Origin: Primorskyibacter flagellatus
GTDB lineage: Bacteria > Pseudomonadota > Alphaproteobacteria > Rhodobacterales > Rhodobacteraceae
DNA length: 64,000 nucleotides
Direction of reading: 5' to 3'
Assembly (NCBI RefSeq): GCF_014638275.1
Contig: NZ_BMFJ01000001.1
Span: forward strand, 806,001 to 870,000
Shown piece by piece: positions 41,984-51,335 of the stretch. Position numbers and translations under genes: made by a program. The notes under the pieces are model-generated. The model saw only the letters and a list, made by a program, of their open reading frames with translations. It had not been told where the DNA came from and did not search any database. Position 1 is the stretch's first letter; every line of letters begins with the position of its first letter.

Positions 41984-43567
41984 ATGACCGACCAAATTTT
42001 CAACTGGACCCGCCGGGGCGTTCTGGCTGCCGGTGTGGCCATGTCCTTGGCGCTGAGCGCGACGGCGCCGGTTCAGGCGCAGACTCCTCCGGGCGTGCTG
42101 ATCGTGGGCCAGATCGCCGAACCCAAGGCGCTCGACCCGGCGGCGGTGACGGCCGTGAACGACTTTCGCATCCTGATGAACGTCTATGACGGGCTGGTGC
42201 GCTACAAGTCGGGCACGCTTGAGGTCGAGCCGGCGCTTGCCGAGAGCTGGGAGATTTCGGAGGACGGAACGGAATACACGTTCTCTCTCCGCGAGGGGGT
42301 CAAGTTCCACGACGGGACCGACTTTGACGCGGAGGCGGTGAAGTTCAACTTCGACCGGATGCTGAAGGAGGATCACCCCTTCCATGACACCGGACCCTTC
42401 CCGCTGGCCTTCTTCTTCTCGGCCGTGGAGGAGGTGACGGTGGTCGATCCGATGACCGTGACCTTCAAGCTGAACGCGCCCTATGCGCCGTTCCTGTCGA
42501 ACCTCGCCTATCCGACGGGGCTGATCGTGTCGCCGGCGGCGGTGGAGGCCAATGGCGCGGACTTCGGGCGCAACCCGGTCGGGACCGGCCCGTTCAAATT
42601 CGCGGAATGGCGGTCGAACGAGGCGGTCGTGGTCGAGGCGAACCCGGACTACTGGGACGGCGCATCGGCGCTGCAGGCCGTGGTCTTCCGCCCGATCACC
42701 GATGCAAACACGCGCACCGCGGAAATGCTGGCCGGCGGGATTGACGTGATGGTCGAGGTCCCGCCCGTCGCGCTGTCGGAATTCGAAGGTGAGCAGTTTT
42801 CGGTGCTGGAGCAGGCCGGACCGCATGTCTGGTTCCTGATCCTGAACGCCAAGGAGGGTCCCTTTGCCGACAAGAAGGTCCGGCAGGCGGCCAACTATGC
42901 GGTGAACAAGACGGCGCTTGTCGAGCAGGTGCTCGAGGGCACGGCGGATGTCGCCGCCGGTCCGACCCCGCCCGCCTTTGCCTGGGCCTATAACGAGGCG
43001 CTGGAGCCCTATCCCTACGATCCGGAGAAGGCCAAGGCGCTGCTGGCCGAGGCCGGGGCGGAGGGGGCGGAGCTGACCTTCTTCGTCACCGAGGGCGGGT
43101 CCGGGATGCTTGACCCGATCGCCATGGGAACGGCGATCCAGGCGGATCTGGAGGCGGTCGGCTTCGATGTGAAGATCGAGACCTACGAGTGGAACACCTT
43201 CCTCGGAGAGGTGAACCCGGGGCTTGAGGGCAAGGCGGACATGGCCGAGATGGCCTGGATGACCAACGACCCGGACACGCTGCCTTATCTCGCGCTGCGC
43301 ACGGATGCCTGGCCGGACAAGGGGGGCTTCAACTCGGGCTATTATTCGAACCCCGAGGTGGACAAGCTTCTGGAAGATGCGCGGGTCGCGACCGATCAGG
43401 GGGAACGCGCGAAGCTGTATCAGGAGATGCAGACCATCGTGCAGGACGACGCGCCCTGGGTCTTTGTCGCGAACTGGAAGCAGAACGCCGTGACATCGGA
43501 CCGCGTGGAAGGGTTCGAGCTGGAACCGTCGTTCTTCCTCCTGCTCAAGGATGTGGTGAAGAACTGA
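41984..43567 (+). CDS. Peptide-type ABC transporter substrate-binding protein (family 5)
   Basis: A 527-residue periplasmic binding protein of the DppA/OppA family. N-terminal WTRRGVLAAGVAMSLALSATAPVQAQ resembles a Tat or Sec signal. Family blocks are LIVGQIAEPKALDPAAV, LAESWEISEDGTEYTFSLREGVKFHDGTDF (SBP_bac_5 signature) and NPVGTGPFKF. May bind peptides, nickel-type or opine-like ligands. First gene of the transporter locus. Confidence 0.92.
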   Translation: MTDQIFNWTRRGVLAAGVAMSLALSATAPVQAQTPPGVLIVGQIAEPKALDPAAVTAVNDFRILMNVYDGLVRYKSGTLEVEPALAESWEISEDGTEYTFSLREGVKFHDGTDFDAEAVKFNFDRMLKEDHPFHDTGPFPLAFFFSAVEEVTVVDPMTVTFKLNAPYAPFLSNLAYPTGLIVSPAAVEANGADFGRNPVGTGPFKFAEWRSNEAVVVEANPDYWDGASALQAVVFRPITDANTRTAEMLAGGIDVMVEVPPVALSEFEGEQFSVLEQAGPHVWFLILNAKEGPFADKKVRQAANYAVNKTALVEQVLEGTADVAAGPTPPAFAWAYNEALEPYPYDPEKAKALLAEAGAEGAELTFFVTEGGSGMLDPIAMGTAIQADLEAVGFDVKIETYEWNTFLGEVNPGLEGKADMAEMAWMTNDPDTLPYLALRTDAWPDKGGFNSGYYSNPEVDKLLEDARVATDQGERAKLYQEMQTIVQDDAPWVFVANWKQNAVTSDRVEGFELEPSFFLLLKDVVKN

Positions 43568-43590
43568 GCGGGTGTAATGTTAGCGAGTAT

Positions 43591-43639
43591 GGCCGGGCCG
43601 TCCGCGGCCCGGCCGGGTGCCGCACCTTGCGGTGCGGCA
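43591..43639 (+). repeat. Two consecutive perfect hairpins between binding-protein and permease genes
   Basis: GGCCGGGCC/GGCCCGGCC (9 bp, 43591-43599 with 43606-43614) and TGCCGCACC/GGTGCGGCA (9 bp, 43618-43626 with 43631-43639). No T-run. Typical position for mRNA stabilisers that raise the binding-protein:permease ratio, or for attenuated read-through. Confidence 0.6.
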
Positions 43640-43640
43640 T

Positions 43641-43674
43641 GCCTCCGGCGGGGATATTTTTCGCAAGATGAAAC
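43641..43674 (+). repeat. GATATTT-type repeat (AAGATGAAG variant)
   Basis: GCCTCCGGCGGGGATATTTT followed by TCGCAAGATGAAA. Near-identical to 40233-40266. It follows two hairpins and precedes the permease gene. Confidence 0.7.
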
Positions 43675-43733
43675 GGGCTTCCCGCCTTAGCCTGACGTCC
43701 GGATGATCCGGGCGCGCCGAAAGGAGGGCCGCC

Positions 43734-44681
43734 ATGGGCGGGTACATTCTGAAACGACTGGTCTCTGCGATCCCGGTACTGTTCGGGATCACGGTGATCG
43801 TGTTTCTCATCATGGCGATGATCCCGGGGGATCCGGCGCTCGCAATCCTCGGGTCCTATGCGACGCCGGAGAACGTGGAGAAGCTGAACCGGGATCTCGG
43901 GCTCGATCAGCCTCTGGTGGCACGGTATTTCATCTGGCTCGGCAATATGCTGACGGGGGATTTCGGGCGGTCGTTTTCGCTGAACCGGCCGGTGATCGAC
44001 GAGGTGCTGGACCGGTTCTCGGCGACGCTGATCCTGGCGGGGACGTCTCTTGTGCTTTGCGCGATCTTCGGGATCGCGGCGGGCGTGGTGTCGGCGGCGC
44101 GGCAATACGGGTTTGCGGACAAGGCGATCACCTTCGCCGTGCTCCTGGGGATTTCGATCCCGTCTTTCTTCCTTGGCATGATGATGATCCTGCTGTTCGC
44201 GGTGCGTTGGAAGATGCTGCCGGTCTCGGGGATGTACGCGATCTATGGCGGGGGGGACCTGCCGGACCTGCTCAATCACCTGATCATGCCGGCGCTCGCC
44301 CTGGCCGTGGTGGCCACTGGGGTGGTGGCGCGGCTGTCGCGGTCGGCCATGCTTGAGGTGCTGCGGCAGGACTTCGTGCGGACCGCGCGGGCCAAGGGTG
44401 TGCCCGAGGGGCGGGTGGTCTGGGGCCATGCGCTGCGGGCCGCCATGGTGACGATCATTCCGGTGCTCGGCGTGCAGGCGGGGTTCGTGCTGTCGGGCGC
44501 GGTCTATATCGAGATGGTGTTCCAGTGGCCCGGCGTGGGGCGGATGCTGGTGGATGCGATTCTGAAGCGGGACATCCTGCTGGTGCAGGGGGGCGTGGTC
44601 TTTGTCGCCGCCTGCTACGTGCTGTTCAACATCGCGGTGGACGTGGCGCAGTCCGTTCTCGACCCGAGGATCAAGACATGA
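43734..44681 (+). CDS. ABC transporter permease (DppB-like)
   Basis: A 315-residue inner-membrane permease. It starts GGYILKRLVSAIPVLFGITVIVFLIMAM, typical of DppB, with GDPA and a later EAA loop LRQDFVRTARAKGVPEGRVVWGHALRAAMV. Six helices. ATG at 43734 after GGAGGG. The stop overlaps the fused permease-ATPase start by 4 bases. Confidence 0.93.
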   Translation: MGGYILKRLVSAIPVLFGITVIVFLIMAMIPGDPALAILGSYATPENVEKLNRDLGLDQPLVARYFIWLGNMLTGDFGRSFSLNRPVIDEVLDRFSATLILAGTSLVLCAIFGIAAGVVSAARQYGFADKAITFAVLLGISIPSFFLGMMMILLFAVRWKMLPVSGMYAIYGGGDLPDLLNHLIMPALALAVVATGVVARLSRSAMLEVLRQDFVRTARAKGVPEGRVVWGHALRAAMVTIIPVLGVQAGFVLSGAVYIEMVFQWPGVGRMLVDAILKRDILLVQGGVVFVAACYVLFNIAVDVAQSVLDPRIKT

Positions 44682-46600
44682 GTTTCTTCAAGCTCCTCAT
44701 CCGCAACCGTCTCGCCTTTGCCGGGCTGATCGTCATGGGGCTGGTGCTGGCGCTGGTGATCGCGACGCCGATCCTGCCGCTGTACGAACCGAACGTGACC
44801 GACACGGCGAACCGCTTTCTCAAGCCGTTCGAGGGGGGGCATATCCTCGGGACGGATCATCTTGGGCGGGACCTGCTGTCGCGGTTGCTCTGGGGGACGC
44901 AGCTGTCGCTGGCCGTGGGAATTTCGGCGGCGGTTTTCGCGGCCTTCTTCGGGGCGGCGATCGGGATAGTCGCGGGCTATTTCGGCGGGACAACGGACAA
45001 CGTGATCATGCGCGGCGTCGACATGCTGATGGCCTTTCCCTACATCCTGCTGGCGCTAGCGATCGTCGCGGCTCTGGGTCCGGGGCTGGTCAATGCGCTG
45101 ATCGCGGTGGCGGCGGTGAACATCCCGTTCTTCGCGCGCAACATCCGGGGGGTGACGGTCGGGATCGCGCACAAGGAATTCGTCGATGCGGCGCGGCTGG
45201 CGGGGGAGAGTCACCTCAAGATCATCCTGACGGAGATCGTGCCGAACGTGATCCCAGTCATCGTCATTGCCATGTCGACCACCATCGGCTGGATGATCCT
45301 TGAAACCGCCGGGCTGTCCTTCCTCGGGCTGGGGAGCCAGCCGCCGCAGGCCGATCTGGGGTCGATGCTGGGGGAGGCGCGGTCCGCGCTGATCACCAAT
45401 CCGCATACTTCTGTCGTGCCGGGGGTAATGATCCTGATCATCGTCATGGCCATCAACCTGCTTGGGGACGGGGTGCGGGATGCGCTCGACCCGCGTCTGA
45501 GGTCCGGGGCATTGACCCGCCCGCGTCCTGCCACGCTGGTTGAGCGCGAGGGGCCGGTGCCCGCGCCGGTGGAAAGCGGAACGCTGGTTCTGACCGATCT
45601 GCAGACGCAGTTCCGGGTCGGGGAGCGGGTCTACAAGGCGGTGAGCCATGTGTCGCTGCATGTCGCGCCGGGCGAGTGTCTGGGGGTGATCGGGGAGTCG
45701 GGGTCGGGGAAATCCGTGACCGCTCTGTCGATCATGGGGCTGGTGGCCTCGCCTCCGGGGGTGATCGTCGGCGGCTCGGCGATCTATGACGGGACCGAGC
45801 TGATCGGCGCGCCGTACTCCAAGCTGCGCAGCTACCGGGGCGACAAGGTGGCCTATATCTTCCAGGACCCGCTGGCGACGCTGCATCCGCTCTATACGGT
45901 CGGCGATCAGCTGTGCGAGGCGATCCGGGTGCATCATTCGGTCAGCAAGGCGGAGGCGTGGACGCGCGCGGTCGAACTGCTGAAACAGGTGCGCATTCCG
46001 AATGCCGAGGGGCGCGCGAAGGTCTATCCGCACGAGATGTCGGGCGGGATGCGGCAGCGGGTCGGGATCGCGATGGCGCTGGCCAACGATCCGGATGTGA
46101 TCATCGCGGACGAACCGACCACCGCGCTTGATGTGACGGTGCAGGCGCAGATCCTCGCTCTGCTCAATGATCTGCGGCGCGAGCGGGGGCTGTCGATCAT
46201 CTTCATCACCCATGACTTCGGCGTGGTGGCGCAGCTGTGTGACCGGGTGGCGGTGATGTATGCGGGGCGGATCGTTGAGACGGGGCCGACGCAGGAGGTG
46301 CTGGACGATGCGGCCCATCCCTACACCCGTCGCCTGATCGCCTGCGTGCCAGAACTGGGCGAGGGGCGGCGGGAACTGCACGCCATTCCGGGCCTGCCGC
46401 CCGCGGTGGACAGGCTGCCCGCGGGCTGTGCGTTTGCGCCGCGCTGCGACAAGGCGCAGACGCTTTGTCAGGTCGGGGTGATCGAGCTGGAGGGCGGGGC
46501 GAGCCGCAAGGTGCGCTGTCTTTATCCCGAGACGGACATCGCGGGGATGGCCAAGCCGGTCGCGCAGGTGCCGGAACTGAAGAAGGGGGCAGGGGCATGA
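44678..46600 (+). CDS. Fused ABC permease (DppC-like) and ATPase (DppD-like)
   Basis: One 640-residue frame without stop. Residues 1-285 are a DppC-like permease ([21 protein letters not shown] and an EAA loop with [11 protein letters not shown] at 170-180). Residues 286-300 form a Pro/Arg-rich linker. Residues 301-640 are a DppD-like ATPase with Walker A GESGSGKS at 349-356, signature [15 protein letters not shown], Walker [13 protein letters not shown], and the C-terminal oligopeptide extension ([17 protein letters not shown]). The permease and ATPase domains both look intact. The start overlaps DppB and the stop overlaps the DppF-like gene, so the order is otherwise normal. Confidence 0.92.
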   Translation: MSFFKLLIRNRLAFAGLIVMGLVLALVIATPILPLYEPNVTDTANRFLKPFEGGHILGTDHLGRDLLSRLLWGTQLSLAVGISAAVFAAFFGAAIGIVAGYFGGTTDNVIMRGVDMLMAFPYILLALAIVAALGPGLVNALIAVAAVNIPFFARNIRGVTVGIAHKEFVDAARLAGESHLKIILTEIVPNVIPVIVIAMSTTIGWMILETAGLSFLGLGSQPPQADLGSMLGEARSALITNPHTSVVPGVMILIIVMAINLLGDGVRDALDPRLRSGALTRPRPATLVEREGPVPAPVESGTLVLTDLQTQFRVGERVYKAVSHVSLHVAPGECLGVIGESGSGKSVTALSIMGLVASPPGVIVGGSAIYDGTELIGAPYSKLRSYRGDKVAYIFQDPLATLHPLYTVGDQLCEAIRVHHSVSKAEAWTRAVELLKQVRIPNAEGRAKVYPHEMSGGMRQRVGIAMALANDPDVIIADEPTTALDVTVQAQILALLNDLRRERGLSIIFITHDFGVVAQLCDRVAVMYAGRIVETGPTQEVLDDAAHPYTRRLIACVPELGEGRRELHAIPGLPPAVDRLPAGCAFAPRCDKAQTLCQVGVIELEGGASRKVRCLYPETDIAGMAKPVAQVPELKKGAGA

Positions 46601-47577
46601 GCGTCGCGCTGAAGCTGGAGAACCTGAGCAAGACCTTCGAGGTCGGCAAGCGGCTGTTCCGCGAACCCAAGGCGCGGGTTCATGCGGTGCGGCCCGTCAC
46701 GCTGGATGTGGAGGAAGGCGAGACGCTTGGCATCGTGGGGGAGTCGGGTTGCGGGAAGTCGACGCTGGCGCGGCTGCTGGTCGGGCTGCTGCCGCCGTCC
46801 GAGGGGCTGATCGAGATCAACGGCGCGAAGCTCGACAATGCCGATCCTGCGGAGTTCGGGAAGAAAATCCAGTATGTGTTTCAGGATCCGATTTCGTCAC
46901 TGAACCCGCGCAAGACGATCCGGCAGGTGATGGAAGCGCCGCTCCGGCATCTCCACAAGATGGACAAGGCGGCACGAGACGCGCGGATTTCCGAGATCTT
47001 TGCGAGCGTGAACCTGCGGGAGGAGTTTCTGGAGCGCTATCCGCATGAATTCTCGGGCGGGCAGGCGCAGCGGATCGGGATAGCGCGGGCCCTGGCGGCC
47101 GATGCGAGAATTCTCATTCTGGATGAACCGGTCTCGGCGCTCGACGTGTCGGTACAGGCGCAGGTACTGAACCTTCTGGAACGGCTGAAGGGAGAGCTGG
47201 GGCTGACCTATCTCTTCATCTCCCATGACCTCGCGGTGGTGGAGGCGATCTCCACCCGCGTGGCCGTTCTGTATTTCGGGACGCTGGTCGAATTGGGCGC
47301 GGCGGAGGACATTTTTCGCGCGCCCCGGCATCCCTATACCAAGCTGCTCGCGTCCTCGGCCCCGGTGGTCGGGCGGCCTCTGGTCAATCCGGAGGGCAAG
47401 GCGACGGACTTGCCGGACCCGTTGAACCCGCCGCCCGGATGTGCCTTCGCGGCCCGCTGTCCCAAGGCGACGGAGATCTGCCGGAAGGCGCCGCCGAAGC
47501 TGGAGGCGGTCGAGGGCGGGACGCAGAAGGCGGCCTGTTATCATCCGCTGTCGGAGGGAGAGCAGATCTTCGGGTAG
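46597..47577 (+). CDS. ABC transporter ATP-binding protein (DppF-like)
   Basis: A 326-residue second nucleotide-binding subunit. Walker A GESGCGKS at 48-55, signature FSGGQAQRIGIARAL, Walker B ILILDEPVSALD, and C-terminal CAFAARCPKATEIC of the oligopeptide/dipeptide extension with paired Cys. ATG overlaps the fusion stop by 4 bases. Last gene of the transporter. Confidence 0.93.
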   Translation: MSVALKLENLSKTFEVGKRLFREPKARVHAVRPVTLDVEEGETLGIVGESGCGKSTLARLLVGLLPPSEGLIEINGAKLDNADPAEFGKKIQYVFQDPISSLNPRKTIRQVMEAPLRHLHKMDKAARDARISEIFASVNLREEFLERYPHEFSGGQAQRIGIARALAADARILILDEPVSALDVSVQAQVLNLLERLKGELGLTYLFISHDLAVVEAISTRVAVLYFGTLVELGAAEDIFRAPRHPYTKLLASSAPVVGRPLVNPEGKATDLPDPLNPPPGCAFAARCPKATEICRKAPPKLEAVEGGTQKAACYHPLSEGEQIFG

Positions 47578-47770
47578 GGCGCGTCCTGAGGCGATCGGGT
47601 TGGAGCCAGTGATGACGAGGCCGGATAATCCATGAATTGCGGGAGGAGCGCGGACCTCGGTCCGGCGATCTCCTGCATCACCACGGCAAATTCCACCATC
47701 CCGTCACACCGCTGCCCGATTTGCCCTGCAGGTTAAGCGTCGTACCCCCTGTATCCGAGTGAGAGGTTCG

Positions 47771-48367
47771 ATGACCGGCACTGTTGCGAACTCCCGGCTG
47801 GCGCTTGAGGCGGGGCGGCAGTTGCGGGCCTCCCCGCTCTGGCGCGCCTGGTTTCTGCTGGCCTGCGGAACCATAGTTCTTGCCATCCTGCTTGGCTGGT
47901 TCGGTCCGCAGTTCATCCCCGACAGCAGCTACCGGATTAGGTCGCGGCCGCTGATCGTGCTCCTGTCGCTGTTCACCTGCCTGCCGGTTCTGCGCGCCTT
48001 TCTGACGGTGGTGCCGGAGGAGAGGCGATTGCGCCGGAAGGCGGTCATCTGGGTCATGGCGCTGTTCGGCTTCGGCATCTGCTGGCTCAGCTATGGCCGG
48101 GTCCTGGACGACACAATTCCGGCGCTGATGGCGCGCGGCATGGGGGAGGAGACCAGCCGGAGCTTTCGCGTGATCGAGGCAAGGCCGGACGCACGCAGCC
48201 GGACATGTCGGAGGGAACTGACCGTCCTCGTCAACCGCGACACGGTTACGCTGTGCGGGATCGACCGGGCGCTGCTGGAGCGCCTGTCTCCGGGGGATCG
48301 CGTGCTGATCGACGGGCACCGGATCGCCAAGGGGATGAGTGTGGACGGGCTGCGTCTGCCGCGATAG
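47771..48367 (+). CDS. Hypothetical membrane protein
   Basis: A 198-residue protein with three hydrophobic helices (about 30-50, 62-82 and 93-112), the first beginning AWFLLACGTIVLAILLGWF, and a soluble C-terminal part of about 80 residues with two Cys (TCRREL and LCGIDRALLE). The C-terminal part reads like a small beta domain exposed on one side of the membrane. No family recognised. ATG at 47771 has GAGAGG 4 bases before it. Confidence 0.6.
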   Translation: MTGTVANSRLALEAGRQLRASPLWRAWFLLACGTIVLAILLGWFGPQFIPDSSYRIRSRPLIVLLSLFTCLPVLRAFLTVVPEERRLRRKAVIWVMALFGFGICWLSYGRVLDDTIPALMARGMGEETSRSFRVIEARPDARSRTCRRELTVLVNRDTVTLCGIDRALLERLSPGDRVLIDGHRIAKGMSVDGLRLPR

Positions 48368-48650
48368 CGGGTCATCGCAGAGGCAGGTTTGACTGGTACG
48401 CCTCAAGGGAGCCGGGGATGTCCTGCCGACCATCGGATACCCCCGCCTGTCCCGCGATCAATCCACGGTTTTGTGCACCGTTTTTGTGAAATCCACGACA
48501 TATCGGCCTTGTGAACGAGGGCACCGGGGGGCAGGATGGTCCGAAGAGGTTGAATCCGACGACAGGCACCCCAGATTCAGCTTTCGTAAACGGAAAGTCC
48601 GCGCGCTGCCTGACCGGGGCCGGGGACTTTGCCCAAGACAAGGACAGAGC

Positions 48651-51068
48651 ATGCAAGAGCCTCTCAACCCCTCCTATCCCGTCCTTCCGCTGCGCGACAT
48701 CGTGGTGTTTCCGCACATGGTGGTTCCGCTGTTCGTGGGCCGGGAAAAATCCGTCAAGGCGCTTGAGGACGTCATGGCAGAGGACAAGCAGATCCTGCTG
48801 TCCAGCCAGATCGACCCCGCCGAAGACGATCCGACCACCGAAGGCATCTATGACGCCGGTGTGCTCGCCAACGTGCTGCAACTGCTGAAGCTGCCCGACG
48901 GCACCGTGAAGGTGCTGGTGGAGGGCACGGCGCGGGTGCAGATCCTCGGCTTCCTCGACAACCCGGACTTCTTCGAGGCGCGGGCCGAATACCTCAACGA
49001 GGTGACCGGCGATCAGGAGACGATCGACGCCCTGCTGCGCACCGTCGGGCAGGAATTCGAGCGTTATGCCAAGGTCAAGAAGAACATCCCCGAAGAGGCG
49101 CTGACCGCCGTTTCGCAGACCATGGAACCGGCAAAGCTCGCCGACCTCGTGGCGGGGCATCTCGGCATCGAGGTGGAGCAGAAGCAGGAGCTTCTGGAAA
49201 CGCTGTCGGTCTCCGAGCGGCTTGAAAAGGTCTATGGCCTGATGCAGGGCGAAATGAGCGTTCTGCAAGTCGAGAAGAAGATCAAGACCCGCGTGAAGTC
49301 GCAGATGGAGCGGACGCAGCGCGAGTACTACCTCAACGAACAGATGAAGGCGATCCAGAAGGAGCTGGGCGACGGCGAGGACGGCGAGGGCGAAATCGCC
49401 GAGCTGGAAGCGCGCATCGAACAGACCAAGCTGTCCAAGGAAGCGCGCGAGAAGGCGGACGGGGAGCTCAAGAAGCTCAAGAACATGTCGCCGATGTCGG
49501 CCGAGGCCACGGTGGTGCGCAACTACCTCGACTGGATGCTGTCGATCCCGTGGGGCGTGAAGTCGCGCGTGAAGAAGAACCTGCACAACGCGCAGGAGGT
49601 TCTGGACACGGATCATTACGGTCTGGACAAGGTCAAGGAACGCATCGTCGAATACCTGGCCGTGCAGCAGCGGAGCAAGAAGCTGAAGGGGCCGATCATG
49701 TGCCTCGTCGGCCCTCCGGGTGTCGGGAAGACCTCCCTCGGCAAGTCGGTCGCGAAGGCCACGGGGCGGGAGTTCATCCGGATTTCCCTTGGCGGCGTGC
49801 GCGATGAATCCGAGATCCGGGGACACCGGCGGACCTATATCGGCTCCATGCCGGGCAAGATCATCCAGGCGCTGAAGAAGGCGAAGACCACGAACCCTCT
49901 CATCCTGCTCGACGAGATCGACAAGATGGGGCAGGACTTCCGTGGCGACCCGGCCTCGGCCATGCTGGAAGTGCTTGATCCGGAACAGAACTCCACCTTC
50001 GTGGATCACTATCTTGAGGTCGAGTACGACCTGTCGGACGTGATGTTCCTGACCACGGCGAACAGCTACAACATGCCCGGGCCGCTGCTTGACCGGATGG
50101 AGATCATCAGCCTCGCCGGGTATACCGAGGACGAGAAGCTGGAGATTTCCAAGCGGCACCTCCTGCCCAAGCAGGTCAAGAACCACGGGCTGCGCAAGGG
50201 CGAGTTTTCCATCGATGACGCCGCGATGACCGAGATGATCCGCCGCTACACGCGCGAGGCGGGGGTGCGGAACCTTGAGCGCGAACTGGGCAAGATCGCC
50301 CGGAAGGCCGTGACCAAGATCATCAAGGGCGAAGTGGAGTCAGTGTCGGTGACGCCGGAGAACCTTGACGATTACCTCGGCGTGAAGAAGTTCCGCTATG
50401 GTCTCGCCGAGAAGGAAGACCAGATCGGCGTGGTGACGGGGCTTGCCTATACCTCTGTCGGGGGCGACCTGCTGCAGATCGAGGCGCTGCGCCTGCCGGG
50501 CAAGGGCCGGATGAAGACCACCGGCAAACTGGGCGACGTGATGAAGGAGTCGATCGATGCGGCTTCGTCCTACGTCCGTTCGATCGCTCCGGAGATCGGG
50601 GTGAAGCCGCCTCGTTTCGACCGGATGGACATCCACGTCCACGTGCCGGACGGGGCGACGCCGAAGGACGGTCCTTCGGCCGGTCTGGCGATGGTCACGG
50701 CCATCGTATCGGTGCTGACGCAGATCCCGGTGCGCAAGGACATCGCCATGACGGGCGAGGTCACGCTTCGCGGCAATGCCTCTGCCATCGGCGGCCTGAA
50801 GGAGAAGCTTCTCGCGGCACTTCGCGGCGGTATCAAGACGGTGCTGATCCCCGAGGAGAACGAGAAGGACCTGGCAGAGATCCCCGATAACGTGAAGGAG
50901 GGGATGGAGATCATCCCCGTGACCCATGTGCGGGACGTGCTGAAGCTGGCGCTGGTCCGTCAGCCCGAGGCCGTCGACTGGGACGAGGAGGCGGAAGAAG
51001 CCGCCGCCGCAGCCCGTGCCGCCGCCGCGGTGGACGGGGCCGGGGAGACGGGGCGCGCGGCGCACTGA
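48651..51068 (+). CDS. lon: ATP-dependent protease Lon
   Basis: Cytoplasmic AAA+ serine protease that degrades misfolded and regulatory proteins. The 805-residue protein has an N-terminal substrate domain ([23 protein letters not shown]), Walker A GPPGVGKT at 354-361, Walker [11 protein letters not shown], and the catalytic Ser-Lys dyad S676 (DGPSAG) and K717 (GGLKEK). The length is normal. ATG at 48651 was chosen by family N-terminus; the frame remains open upstream. I could not identify a heat-shock (RpoH) promoter with confidence. A terminator follows. Confidence 0.97.
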   Translation: MQEPLNPSYPVLPLRDIVVFPHMVVPLFVGREKSVKALEDVMAEDKQILLSSQIDPAEDDPTTEGIYDAGVLANVLQLLKLPDGTVKVLVEGTARVQILGFLDNPDFFEARAEYLNEVTGDQETIDALLRTVGQEFERYAKVKKNIPEEALTAVSQTMEPAKLADLVAGHLGIEVEQKQELLETLSVSERLEKVYGLMQGEMSVLQVEKKIKTRVKSQMERTQREYYLNEQMKAIQKELGDGEDGEGEIAELEARIEQTKLSKEAREKADGELKKLKNMSPMSAEATVVRNYLDWMLSIPWGVKSRVKKNLHNAQEVLDTDHYGLDKVKERIVEYLAVQQRSKKLKGPIMCLVGPPGVGKTSLGKSVAKATGREFIRISLGGVRDESEIRGHRRTYIGSMPGKIIQALKKAKTTNPLILLDEIDKMGQDFRGDPASAMLEVLDPEQNSTFVDHYLEVEYDLSDVMFLTTANSYNMPGPLLDRMEIISLAGYTEDEKLEISKRHLLPKQVKNHGLRKGEFSIDDAAMTEMIRRYTREAGVRNLERELGKIARKAVTKIIKGEVESVSVTPENLDDYLGVKKFRYGLAEKEDQIGVVTGLAYTSVGGDLLQIEALRLPGKGRMKTTGKLGDVMKESIDAASSYVRSIAPEIGVKPPRFDRMDIHVHVPDGATPKDGPSAGLAMVTAIVSVLTQIPVRKDIAMTGEVTLRGNASAIGGLKEKLLAALRGGIKTVLIPEENEKDLAEIPDNVKEGMEIIPVTHVRDVLKLALVRQPEAVDWDEEAEEAAAAARAAAAVDGAGETGRAAH

Positions 51069-51088
51069 CCGGTCCTTATAAGGTAGAG

Positions 51089-51118
51089 AAACGGCGCGTC
51101 CCCCGGGGCGCGCCGTTT
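51089..51118 (+). terminator. Intrinsic terminator of lon
   Basis: AAACGGCGCG pairs with CGCGCCGTTT around TCCCCCGGGG, followed by TCGTTT. It begins 20 bases after the lon stop. Confidence 0.8.
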
Positions 51119-51181
51119 TCGTTTGGCTCGGGAGATGGTTCGCCGTGGCGTCGTGCTCGGGGTGGACCTGGGCGTCCGGGA

Positions 51182-51277
51182 CGGGAGATCCGTGGGTCAA
51201 GCCCGAGGATGATGGTGGGGCAGGTGCACAACGTCGCTCCCTCTCCCCCGCGGGGGAGAGGGTTGGGGTGAGGGGGC
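51182..51277. repeat. CTCGG-type palindrome and a CTCTCCCCCGCGGGGGAGAG repeat
   Basis: A diverged GATCCGTGGGTCAAGCCCGA...GGATGATGG unit (51187-51214) is followed at 51239-51277 by the perfect palindrome CTCTCCCCCGCGGGGGAGAG and GGTTGGGGTGAGGGGG, a widely dispersed proteobacterial intergenic repeat. No gene in this gap. Confidence 0.65.
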
Positions 51278-51335
51278 ACCACCGAGAATGGCAGCGTCAG
51301 GGAGGCACCCTCAGGGAAAAAGCGGCATGAGGTCG

